64,000 bases of DNA, from assembly GCF_028583425.1 (NCBI RefSeq), contig NC_072796.1, forward strand, positions 144,283,464-144,347,463, in the 5' to 3' direction. How positions within the stretch are numbered: the first letter of the stretch is position 1; every line of letters begins with the position of its first letter. The notes under the pieces were generated by a model, which worked only from the letters and a program-made list of their open reading frames with translations, ran no database searches and was not told the origin of the DNA. Source of the stretch: Eublepharis macularius (lineage: Eukaryota; Chordata; Lepidosauria; Squamata; Eublepharidae). The position numbers and the translations under genes were made by a program. Positions 28,091 through 60,890 of the stretch are shown here, piece after piece.

Positions 28091-28460
28091 AAAAACTGCT
28101 GACTCACCCTATGTTAAAGGGGACAACAGCCTTTACACATGTGCAAGTGAGTTTATATTCTGACACTCCTGCAGGTGCCAGGGTGCACACAGGCGAAGTC
28201 AGCAGCAGCCCGTACACGGGCTTTCTCTGTGATGGCCAGTCCTGGCCCGTCTTAAGTGTGATCCAGTTTGCCTCATTATACCATCTCTGATACATAGAGC
28301 AACACCTCCCCAACATCTGTCCCCCTCCCTTATCTATGGTCAGGAATTACGGGGTGTCCCATTTGCCCCATTCTACCATGATTCTTGAAAAACCCACTAC
28401 ATCTAACTTGTCATTTCGTGTCAAGCACTCCAACTCCCTCATCTTAGCTTGCAGACTTCT
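28090..28460 (-). mobile_element. CR1-like LINE fragment (endonuclease region), tentative
   Basis: Minus-strand text such as GTTGGAGTGCTTGAC and an ALYV-like block resembles the CR1 5' endonuclease region. Weak, based on recalled motifs only. Confidence 0.4.
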
Positions 28461-28469
28461 GCTTGTTTT

Positions 28470-28640
28470 TAAAAATGCGTGGACAGGGTAGGTTAGGTTG
28501 AGCGATGGTGCCAGGCCCAAGGGCTTTCATGTTGAGTAGGGATTCAAACCCCGTTGTCCCAGGTCCTAGTCTGACACTTAGCACTTGGCTAAGCCAGCCA
28601 TTAAAGCACCTTCCACATTGCAAAAGGTGCATCTTTTCCC
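28470..28640 (-). mobile_element. tRNA-derived SINE fragment (diverged)
   Basis: On the minus strand: GGCTTAGCCAAGTGCTAAG, then GGGTTTGAATCCCTACTC (B-box-like). Confidence 0.45.
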
Positions 28641-28758
28641 TTGGAGCCTGGGTAACAGGTGCCTCTTTTTAGCCAAATGTGATGGAACGTTTTGCATACA
28701 GAACAACTCTTCGCCATGCCCATTGAGAGTCTCCCACTGTTGTCACTGTGGCCATGAA

Positions 28759-28989
28759 TAATATTAGATTTATATACCGCCCTTCAGGACAACTTAATGC
28801 CCACTCAGAGTGGTTTACAAAGTATGTCATTATTATCCCCACAACAAAACACCCTGTGAGATGAGTGGGGCTGAGAGAGCTCCTAGAAGCTGCCACCCAA
28901 GGTCACCCAGCTGGCTTCAAGTGAAGGAGTGGGGACTCAAACCCGGTTCTCCAGATTAGAGTCCTGTACTCTTGAGCAGTACACCAAAA
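28759..28989 (-). mobile_element. tRNA-derived SINE, (TTG)n-tail subfamily
   Basis: Minus-strand copy: GGTTTGAGTCCCCACTCC, CAGCCCCACTCATCTCACAG, AACCACTCTGAGTGGGC and GGTATATAAATCTAAT. Confidence 0.85.
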
Positions 28990-29950
28990 CCCCAGATCAG
29001 GGAGAAAAGTGGAATTACGTGTGTGTGTATGTGGGGGTAGCAAATCATCCCTCAGCTTGGAGCCAGATGACCCTTTCGTTGTCCAGATAGATTAAGGCCT
29101 AAGGAAAAAAGGAGAGGGAACATGGCGCCTGAAGCAACAGCTCAAAATGGGAAGGTGCCATTGGCCCCAGACAAATCCCAATTATCAAGACACTTTTTTT
29201 GTGGAGGGCTTCTCTTTTTCAACCACATATACCTCCAAAGAGACTATAGTGCCTAGGAAATATATTGACTTTTATCTTTATTAATCATTTACCATCTGTA
29301 ACTGTCAGATCTCTTACAAATTTATATTGTACCCACATCAGGAACAAAGTTGTTGTATTACTGAAAAGCTTATAGGGTTACTAAGAAAAGTGTTAGGTAG
29401 CAGGTGACTTGAAAAACCTCAGCCTAAGATCCTAAAGAGACAAGACTGCCCTTGTATAAACCAAGGGTACGACCGGGGAGAAGGCAGTTTCACATGTTAG
29501 TGAGAGAGGGTGTTTGTAGTCCAAGTTCACCCAGGAAGTTTTTATGGCCGGTGAGGATTTCGGCCAGCATCTCCCAGGTCTTACTGTGATACTGTAAGCT
29601 CTACACCACATTTTCTCTCTGTACAAGTTACAGTGTAAACGAGTCACATTAAACTCATCCACCCACCCAGTGCTCTCTGTCCTGTACCAAACATCAAATT
29701 GAGGGAATTCCAGCTACATGCATCTGTGGAAAAATGGCCTCATTGAACTGTTTCCTTTCAGTTCAGAAACTTCGCACCCCAAGCAGAGAACAGGCACTGG
29801 GCCTACTCTCTGCCTCCGCACCCGATGCTGAGCCAGGGACCCTCTACAGGCATATCGGGGCCGGGGGGGGGGGTCCACCGCTACAAATGCCCCCCCCCCG
29901 TGTCCTCCCCTGCCTGCCAGAATTCACCCCAGGAAGCGGGGAGGGCGTGG
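28990..29950. other. Intergenic, no recognised gene
   Basis: AT-rich in the first half. A block at about 29430-29660 may be an unrecognised repeat. No domain-bearing frame was found. Confidence 0.4.
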
Positions 29951-29952
29951 GG

Positions 29953-30171
29953 TAGGGTTGCCAGTCTCCAGGTAGTGGCTGGAGATCTCCCGGAATTACA
30001 ACTGGTCTCCAAGCCACAGAGATCAGTTCCCCTGGAGAAAACGGCTACTTTAGGGGGTGGACTCTATGGAACTATGCCATGCCAAGGTCCTTTCCCTCCC
30101 CAAACCCCACTTTCTCTAGGTTTCACCCTCCAGATCTCCAGGAATTTCCCAACTTGGAGCTGGCAACCCTA
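29953..30171. mobile_element. Non-autonomous hAT element, 219 bp, with perfect 8-bp target-site duplication
   Basis: Terminal inverted repeats TAGGGTTGCCAG and CTGGCAACCCTA bound a 219-bp element. It is flanked on both sides by GCGTGGGG (29945-29952 and 30172-30179), the 8-bp duplication expected for hAT. It has no coding capacity. Confidence 0.9.
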
Positions 30172-30272
30172 GCGTGGGGCCCCCGGTCGGGCCCGGCCCT
30201 CGGGGATGAGTCCGGCCCAGGCGGAGGCGCCCCAGCCTGCCGGCCTCTCCTGCCGGCTCCTCCCTGCTCGCC

Positions 30273-30312
30273 CGGCCGCCTGCGCCCAGGAGCGGCCGCC
30301 TGCGCCCAGGAG
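30273..30312. repeat. 20-bp perfect tandem duplication in the PUF60 promoter
   Basis: Positions 30273-30292 and 30293-30312 are identical (core GGCCGCCTGCGCCC). Confidence 0.85.
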
Positions 30313-30587
30313 CTCCCGCCAGCCACGAGCGCGCAGGGGCGCCCTCAAAGGGCAGGAAAAGCCGGGCCGAGGGCCGTAAAGGGAGCCGCCGAGGCCGAGG
30401 GGCTCCGCAGGGGGCCTCGAGTGGAGCCCTGCAGGCCCCGAGCGGCTTCCCTCCGCGGGAGCACAGGCCAGCCCGCGGGCCGCTGTCCCCTCGGGGCCTC
30501 CGCCGCTGCCTCCGCCGGCGAAGAGGGCAAAGGGCCGCTCGGAGGCGCCTGTCCCTCCGGAAGACCTCGGCTAGGCCACCGGGCCAC

Positions 30588-30602
30588 GTTGCCCAGGGCA
30601 AC
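30588..30602. promoter_or_regulatory. RFX X-box palindrome in the PUF60 promoter
   Basis: GTTGCCCAGGGCAAC is a perfect palindromic pair of X-box half-sites, 131 bp upstream of the start codon. Confidence 0.6.
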
Positions 30603-30689
30603 TTTGTCTCGCGATAACAGCTCTGCGGTCGCGGCAGAAAAAGCCTTCCGCGCGAGATTTTCATTCCCTTCTCCCGCTTGCGCCGCAGA

Positions 30690-30699
30690 TCTCGCGAGA
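30690..30699. promoter_or_regulatory. TCTCGCGAGA core-promoter element
   Basis: An exact TCTCGCGAGA palindrome 34 bp upstream of the PUF60 ATG, with a near match (TCTCGCGATA) at 30607-30616. This motif is known to mark TATA-less housekeeping promoters. Confidence 0.7.
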
Positions 30700-30732
30700 C
30701 TGATTCACTCGAGGCTAGGGGAGGTTGAGAAG

Positions 30733-52671
<21,939 letters not shown>

Positions 52672-52769
52672 ACTCTGCCCCACAGAGACTTCGTTCCTCC
52701 CCAGCCCCATGTTTCCAGGGAAGCGACTGGCCCAGCATTGTATTCTCCTGTGATGTATGTGTAGTTTTG

Positions 52770-52775
52770 GATAAA
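52770..52775 (+). terminator. Candidate PUF60 polyadenylation signal (GATAAA)
   Basis: GATAAA, a known weak variant of AATAAA, lies about 100 nt after the stop and is followed by GT-rich sequence (CATTGTGTACC, GCGTTTGTGG). No AATAAA is nearby. Confidence 0.4.
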
Positions 52776-53280
52776 AATGCAAGGAAGACACTTCATTGTG
52801 TACCTCTGCGTTTGTGGCCCTCTCCCTGCACAGCTCGCAGGCAGGCTGTGTTGCTGGCTGCCTGCCTCTCGGCCTGGGGCTGCGACCTTCGTTACGAAAG
52901 GGGGTGGGGTGTCTCGGCATGGACTGGGCAAAAACGAGACCAGAGGGCCAGCAGGAAAACTACGTAGGCACGTGTTTCATTTACATAGTGTGTGTATATA
53001 GTCCGCCTCTCTCACCGAGACTCCATTTCAACACCGTATTCCAAGTCATCCATGTGTATGCACTGTGTGCTAAAATAGGATGAAACTGAGAATTAGGAAT
53101 ACATTTCGAATCTTCCTTAGGCTTGCGCCAAAACGTTTTTCCCAGGACATGATTCACTTCGGGAAGCAGTACCAGAAAACTTGCTGTCCACGTGTAGATT
53201 TTTCCATGGGTCCTTTGCCTTGTTGGCCACAGGGAAGGGGGAGATGCATTCAGTGCTGCTGCTGGGTGGCTTGGAGCCTG

Positions 53281-53537
53281 TTTAGGGTAGTGGTTACGAG
53301 CGGCAGGACCCTAATCTGGAGAACCGGGTTTGAGCCCTCACTCCTCCGCTTGAAGCCAGCTGGTTGACTTTGGGGGAGTCACAGCTTCTAGGAGCTCTCT
53401 CAGCCCCATCCGCCTCGCAGGGTGTTTGTTGTTGTGGGGATAACAACAACATGCTTCGTCAACCGCTCTGAGTGGGTGTTAAATCGTCCTGAAGGACGGT
53501 CTATAAAGTGAATGTTGTTGTTGTTGTTGTTGTTGTA
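53281..53537 (+). mobile_element. tRNA-derived SINE, (TTG)n-tail subfamily
   Basis: A full-length + strand copy with GTAGTGGTTACGAGCGGC head, GGGTTTGAGCCCTCACTCC and a tail (TTG)n, downstream of PUF60. Confidence 0.87.
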
Positions 53538-54830
53538 AGGTCTGGCCTACCTCTGCTACGGTTGCCAGTTCCGTCTGGTGCTGTTCACTGCCTTCAGCTG
53601 GGAAACTGGCTGGGAACAGCCCCCAAACTGGGCAGGATTGAGAGTGTTCTGGGAGCTCACTGTGGCCTTGAAGGGTCTTCAGCTGGAGCTCTGGGCAGAT
53701 GGCAGTGACGTGAAATACCAAGAACATGATGCGCAGCAGGAGGCATAAACTACAACATCTTTGTATTTTGCAGGAAGATTTAGGGAGTAAAACCAGAGCT
53801 TGCTATTATTACTGTTTGTCTTGGCTTATGGTCTCAAACAGCCCCCTACCCAGACTGAAATTCAACTTAGCTTGTATAGCTAAGCAGCCAAAGGGAGCAC
53901 GAGTCTGACGACGTGCAATCCATTGTCAGGTCATCTCCTCTCCAGGCTAAACATACCAAGCTCCTTCAACCTTTCCTTATAGGTGTGGCCACAATTCAGC
54001 AGAAGTCCTGTATTGAAACCCACCCTGCAAGAGCAGTTTCAGCAAATCTTCGAGTCTCTGGTTGGGCACAACCACCTCCCAGTCCTTCAGACGATCACTG
54101 GAATATTTATTTTGGATAGACTGTTTTAGGTTGTTTCTAAGGCGGCGGCAATTTACAGCCCTAGTTTGCTCAGCGATAAAAAGGTAAAGGTCATCCCCTG
54201 TGCAAGCACCGAGTCATTACTGACCCATGGGGGGTGTCGCATCACGTCTTCTTGGCAGACTTTTTGTTACGGAGTGGCTTGCCATTGCCTTCCCCAGTCA
54301 TCTACACTTTACCCCCAGGAACCTGGGTGTCCTGGGTGCTTCGCGATGGGAGACCTCATTTAGCTCGAGGAAGCAAATCCCATGAGGGACAGTTTGAGGG
54401 TGGGGGTTAGGGTTAGAGAAAAGGAGATGAGCCAGGAGCCTGGTGACCGTCACCCAACGCGGGGAAAGGTGGTTTTTCTTTGGAGAAAAGCGTCCCTTTC
54501 ATGGCTGGAGTGCCCACTGCCTGGGCCGCCGTCCCTGCAGCCCTCATTTCTCCTGTGGAACAAGCCCGTGTCTCCTCCTTTCGGTGTCCTGGCTCCCCAG
54601 GAGAATAAGCACGGAGGGAAGGGAGACTCTAGACCTGGAGATTATCTGTGGAGGACGCTCACTTGAGGATAGGGAGCATCTGCCACTCTTACTTGTAACA
54701 CAAATGGACCAGCTCTTCTGCTGTGGACGAGCCAGCCACACCAGCCCAAGGGCCCGAGGAAAGCACCCACTGCTCAAGGTGGAGGCTCCTGGGAGGCGGA
54801 GCTGAATGCTGAGGCCTCCTGGCTGTCACC
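53538..54830. other. Intergenic PUF60-SCRIB, no recognised gene
   Basis: Some repeat-like pieces (for example about 54170-54370), but no family or gene recognised. Confidence 0.4.
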
Positions 54831-54834
54831 CCTC

Positions 54835-56050
54835 TGTGGGCAGTTTATGTATGTATGTCACTTATAGTCCGCCTTTCTCAGTGAGACTCAAGGCAGATTA
54901 CATAGCGTGAGATCAGTACAATCAGTAGCAGGGACAAGGGTACGCATTTCCATACAGTGTCAAAGACATTTCCATAAATGGTGTCATAGGGTAGATGAAT
55001 ACAAGTTTACAGAGACGGCGCATTAGCCAGGATCCAATATGGGGTTGAAGGATTGCTGAAACAGAACATAATCCATTCTAGGGCTGACATCAGACAACAT
55101 GAAGCACAAGCAGTATATATGAGTACATATTCAAAGCGACAGATATGTAACGCAACATAATAGTGGAGCCCTTGGTTCCCAACTTATTGGCGAAACATCT
55201 GAGACTCCCTCCCTACAATACCACCCTCTTAGCTGAGAAAAAAGTCCTTTTTGAAGAATTCAGTTTTGCATTGTTTGTGGAAAGCCAAGAGCGTGGGAGC
55301 TTTCCTGGCCTCCTCAGGCAGGCTGTTCCATAGGATACGGGCCACCGCAGAGAAGGCCTGTGTATGGGCTGCAGTTGATTTTGCCCATGTGCTGGCTGGC
55401 ACCTGCAAGAGACCCTGTTTGGATGAGCAAAGCTGCCATGGAGGAACACAGGGAGGGAGGCAGTTCCGTAGGTATGTCAGGCCAAGGCCGTGAAGAGCTT
55501 TGTATGCAACAACCAATACCTCGAACTGAGCATGTTAACTGATGGGTAGCCAATGGAGCGACTACAGGATGGGAGTGATGTTCAAGCTCCTGCTCGCTCC
55601 TGATAACAGTCGAGCCGCAGCATTTTGCACCAATTGGAGCCTCCTAGTTACCTTTTAGTTAACTTAGACAGAAGATGGAATAGTCAAGTTTTGATGTTAC
55701 CATAGCATGGATCCAGGTGGACATCAGGCATCTGATGGCTGTGTCAAGAAGCCATCTTCCAGGCTAAAGTGAGATTGCAGAAAGCATTTTTTGCAGCTGC
55801 CTTAACTTGTTTTTCTAGTAGTAGCGCTGGATCCAGTATAACCCCTAGGCTCTTAGCCGAGTCTGCAAGGGTCAGACAAACTCCATTGAAAGTGGGGAGT
55901 CCAGTGTCTTTCAGAATAGCTGACTTCCCAACAAGCATCACTTGGGTCTTGTCTGGGTTTAATTTCAATTTGTTGTTTTTCGGCCATTTCATCACGGCTG
56001 CCCGGCAGCGATCTAAGATTTGCAGGGCATCCTAGGGGGACCTGGATAGC
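54835..56050 (-). mobile_element. L2-like LINE fragment (RT C-terminus and 3' UTR), antisense to SCRIB
   Basis: Minus-strand frames: KLKLNPDKTQVMLVGKSAIL, GLPTFNGVCLTLADSAKSLG, LDPALLLEKQVKAAAKNAF, then VVAYKALHGLGLTYLRNCLP and WNSLPEEARKAPTLLAF. The 3' UTR ends near 54840 with AGTCCGCCTTTCTCAGTGAG on the + strand. Confidence 0.85.
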
Positions 56051-56720
56051 GAGATAGAGAGTAAGAGTGGCTGTCAAGGGAGGGGGCTCAGAGGAAGAGC
56101 GCAGACTGGGCCTGCACTGGGTTCCCCTTCCATTTCCCCAGAGGAAACCTGCATGTTACCTGATAGCAGAAAGCACCCCTCCCCCCCAACCTTCCCGCAG
56201 CCCCCGAGAAACCGCATCGTTGCGCGCATGATAGCAGCGGAGGGCGGAGGGTCCTTGATGCACCGGCATGGGATGGGCCGGGGCCCGGGGGGTTCTCTCA
56301 GAGCGGGCGTCCCGCAGCGCCCTCCCCGCGGACCCACCCAGGCCTCCTCCGCTGCTCCTGGCTTTTATCCGTCGACGGCCTCCCCGTTTCCTGGGGCCGC
56401 CCTGCCCTGCCTCGTGCAGCCGCCTTGCTGCTGCCGCCGCCGGCGAGGCTCCGGGCTCCAGGCGGCCCCTGCGTGGCGGGCCGGGGCTCCCCCCGCCCCA
56501 TGGCATTGGAAGGGCGGGGGAGTGTCTTGAGTGCGGCTCTCGCGCGTTCTGCGCAGGCTCAGCGGGTGCTGCCCCAGCCGGGAGTTGGCCCCGCCTGCCT
56601 TGGCCGGCCCCGCCACAGCCGCTGCTGTCTTGGGCGGCGGGCTCCCGCGGCCGGAGCCGGAGGCGGCGTCGGAGCGGCCCAGCGGGCATGCGCCGAGGGG
56701 AGGGCTCCGCGCAGGGGGCG

Positions 56721-56779
56721 CCGGGAGCGGTAGTCCCGGCGCCGTGAGGGGCCGGCCGCGCCGCTTCTCCCAGCATGCC
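56721..56779. promoter_or_regulatory. Pair of ZNF143-like sites upstream of SCRIB
   Basis: The minus strand of 56721-56734 reads ACTACCGCTCCCGG and the + strand of 56766-56779 reads TCTCCCAGCATGCC. Both fit parts of the ZNF143 (SBS) consensus. They lie about 170-230 bp upstream of the SCRIB ATG. Confidence 0.5.
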
Positions 56780-56834
56780 GTGCGCGGGGGCGGGGCGACG
56801 GGGGGCGGGCCGGCGGGGCCCGGCCTGCGTCTGA

Positions 56835-57917
<1,083 letters not shown>

Positions 57918-58049
57918 TGAATGTTGTTCGACGTGGGAATATTTTCTGTCAGACGAGGTTTTTAGGAGGCGGCCACGGGAGACTTCCACACGGCCCTGAC
58001 AAGGGCATCGCACTACCGGCTGCCTTATTTTCCGTCCTTTTCCTGATAA

Positions 58050-60890
58050 GTCTCCGCAGGGAGCTTGTCTTTTTTGCTGCTGTCAGATAGTGGGACGTTT
58101 TCAGTGACCGCCTCCCCCCCCCCCCCCGCAGTCTCAGCCAGATGTGCCTTGTCAGTGTATGTATATCTACAGGTCGAATTTTTGGTTCCGGTGTGCATTA
58201 TGTTACGCTTCTTCACGCCGACACTCGTTTGCCGTGTTGTTGCCTACTTTCCGAATGTAGAGAAATCCTCTCGGAACTCTTCATGCTGCGCTTTGTTTTT
58301 CCCCACCCTGTATAATTTGGTATCACCTGCAAAGCTGGCCATTGTTCACCTCCCATTCCAGATCATTTATGGATAAACTAAATAGCGCTGGCCCAATACT
58401 GACCCTTGCAGGACTCCATTGCTCCCTTCCCACCATTGCAAGAACTGCCTGTTTATTCCACTCTCTGCTTCCTTTCATTTAACCAGTTTTTAATCCATGG
58501 GAGAACCTGTCCCCTTGTCTCATGATTGCTAAACATACTTAGGAGTTTCTGGAGAGGTATCTTGTCAAAAGACTTTTGGAAAAATACGATGTCTGTTAGA
58601 TCCCCCCCCTTAATCATATTCTTATTAGATTTTTGAGAGACCTCTGAAATGTCAGTGAGGGAGGACTTCCCTTTGCAGGGGGGCCCTTCTGATTTCCACC
58701 CCACAGGCTTTGTTCCTTGACACTAATTTACCCGGGACAGACAAGCCAACTGGCCTGCAATTCCCTGAATTCTGTATTGACCGCTTTTTTTTAAATTGGT
58801 GAGAGCTTTACTCCTTTCCAATCATCTGGCACAAAGGTTGATTTTAGCCAGAATTTACATATGCTGCCTAGTTGATCAACTCACTTTTGAGCTCCTTAAG
58901 AACCCTTGGGTGTATGCCATATGGACCTAGAGACTTGGTTCTCAGTTTACCTAGCAGTTCAAATCTTCATCTGTTGTCACCTTAATTTGACTCGGCTCTT
59001 TGCCAAAAATCAGTGGCTCAGGTGTGGGTACATCCCCCCGCGTTTTTCACCGTGAAATCAAACACAAAGAATTCGTTCAGTTTCTCTGCCATCTCCCCTC
59101 TTACCTTAGGAAATCTTTTCATTCCTTTGTCATCCAAAGGCCCAGCCGCCTGGTTTCTTACTCCTGGTAAACGTATGCACTTTCTTCACCATCCTTCCTC
59201 TGAGACTCAGGGTGGGGTTCCATAATGCAAACACTGTGATCAGACAGCATAAGACAACTAACAAATAGTGCAATAGGATTAGGAATGCAGAGTTAGAGAC
59301 AATTCAGATGAAAATCCAAGGCAGGGTATGCTATAAACAGTACAGAATGTGGCTTACAAAGCAGAGGGCAATGCAGTCAAAGCAGCGGAGACGGACGGTC
59401 ATCATTGCAGCAGGCAGGAATCCGGTTCCGTTATGGAGGTGCCCCCTGGACTGTTCCATGCTACTACATTTTTCAAAATGCGTTGTTGATCATTACGGTT
59501 TCGTCTGTTTTTCAGAATGACCAAATGCACTTGAAGAGATCCTTTCTATTTGCCTTTACTGTTTCTGGACATCCAGTCCTCAAATTCTCTTTTCCCTTGC
59601 CGTGTGGTCAGCTTATGTTTGTTTTGCCAGAATCTGTGTTATTTATTTGTTTGAAATATTCCTGTGACTCCTCTTCAGAGTCCTGTGAGGTGGCTTGCAG
59701 TTAAGATTTCTGTGCGGTTCCACTTTATCGTTTCCTTTACTTGGCTCGTGTGCCACGCAGGTGTCCTTTTACACTTGGTGGTACCTTTCCCGATTTGGAG
59801 TATGCATCCCATCTGGGTCCCAATTTGTGGAATTCTAAATATTCTAGGTATTTTGGAGGGGTTGGACTCTTAATTCTCCCTTTTTACCTCCTCCTGACTT
59901 CTCTCAAACTAGAGTCTCGGGATCCAGCTCCTGTCAACTTTCTCCCTAGAGTTAATTTCAAAGCTGCTCTGCCACCTCTTTTGATATTAAGTGCCTCCAG
60001 CTTGGTTCCGTTTCAGCTCAAAGGAAGGCTGCCTCTCTTGTAGAGGTTTGACTTGTCCCCAAAAGTTCCCCAATGCCTAACAAATCTAAACCCACTTTTT
60101 TGGCACCACTTTCTCATCCATATATTGAGACCCCAATCTCTGACTCTTCAGCTGGCCCTGAATGTGAAACTGTTAGCAATTCTGCAATATACCTTGGCCT
60201 TCTGTCTAGAAATCTTCATCTTTCCTTCAGAGCCATGTGACTGATTAAATTTCCCAATGTCATTGGGGCCCGCATGTACCATGATCGCTGATCCCTCCCC
60301 TATTAGTTATCAGCTGATCTAGACAGTACTAGAGATGGGCATGAACCGAAACATGAACCAAAGTTCATCATGAGACGGGCCAGTTCTTTGGTTCGTGAAC
60401 TGGCGGTTTGTCAGAGCTCATTTCTGATGAACCGCTATGATTTTTAGAGCCGTTTGTTTGGTTCGTTTTTCGGTTCGTCACTGCAGACAGCCTGGTGGTC
60501 ATCAATCTGTTACCTAGGCAACGGGGTGTGGGGGTGGAGGGCTTTCTGCAGACCACCTCCAGCCCCAGAAGTGACGTATATATGAACCAAACGAACCAGT
60601 TTATGAACCGGGCGAGTACATGGCAGTTTGTGGTTCGTGAAATGCGACGAACCATGAGCTGCCATTTTCCCCGTTCAAGCCCATCTCTAGACAGCACACA
60701 TGATAACTGCCGCAACCTTTGTGCTAGGCAAGCAGCTCATCAGACCATCAAAATGCCCATCCCGGCCCTGTTGCCTCTGTTCCTGGTGATCAAGCCTTCT
60801 AGTGTCAAAAGCCCGGAGAGGGATCCTCAGTACGAGCAAATACTCAGTTTGTCATGCAGAGGCAGGGGCCTGTTCTAAGGGATTATTTCC
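58050..60890 (-). mobile_element. CR1 LINE, antisense in SCRIB intron 1, with nested hAT
   Basis: The minus strand has an RT block (SSLTDISEVSQKS, DIVFFQKSFDKIPLQKLLSM, RGQVLPWIKNWLNERKQRVE) at 58453-58704, and non-RT CR1-type sequence with no intact frame up to about 60890, interrupted by the hAT at 60330-60689. Order of blocks fits a long CR1 copy; outer limits are estimates. Confidence 0.7.
60330..60689. mobile_element. Non-autonomous hAT element, 360 bp, with 8-bp target-site duplication
   Basis: Terminal inverted repeats TAGAGATGGGC and GCCCATCTCTA, with flanks GACAGTAC (60322-60329) and GACAGCAC (60690-60697), an 8-bp duplication with one mismatch. Internally it has repeated GAACCAAA/TTTGGTTC motifs and an RFX-like palindrome GTTACCTAGGCAAC (60509-60522). 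No transposase. Confidence 0.88.
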
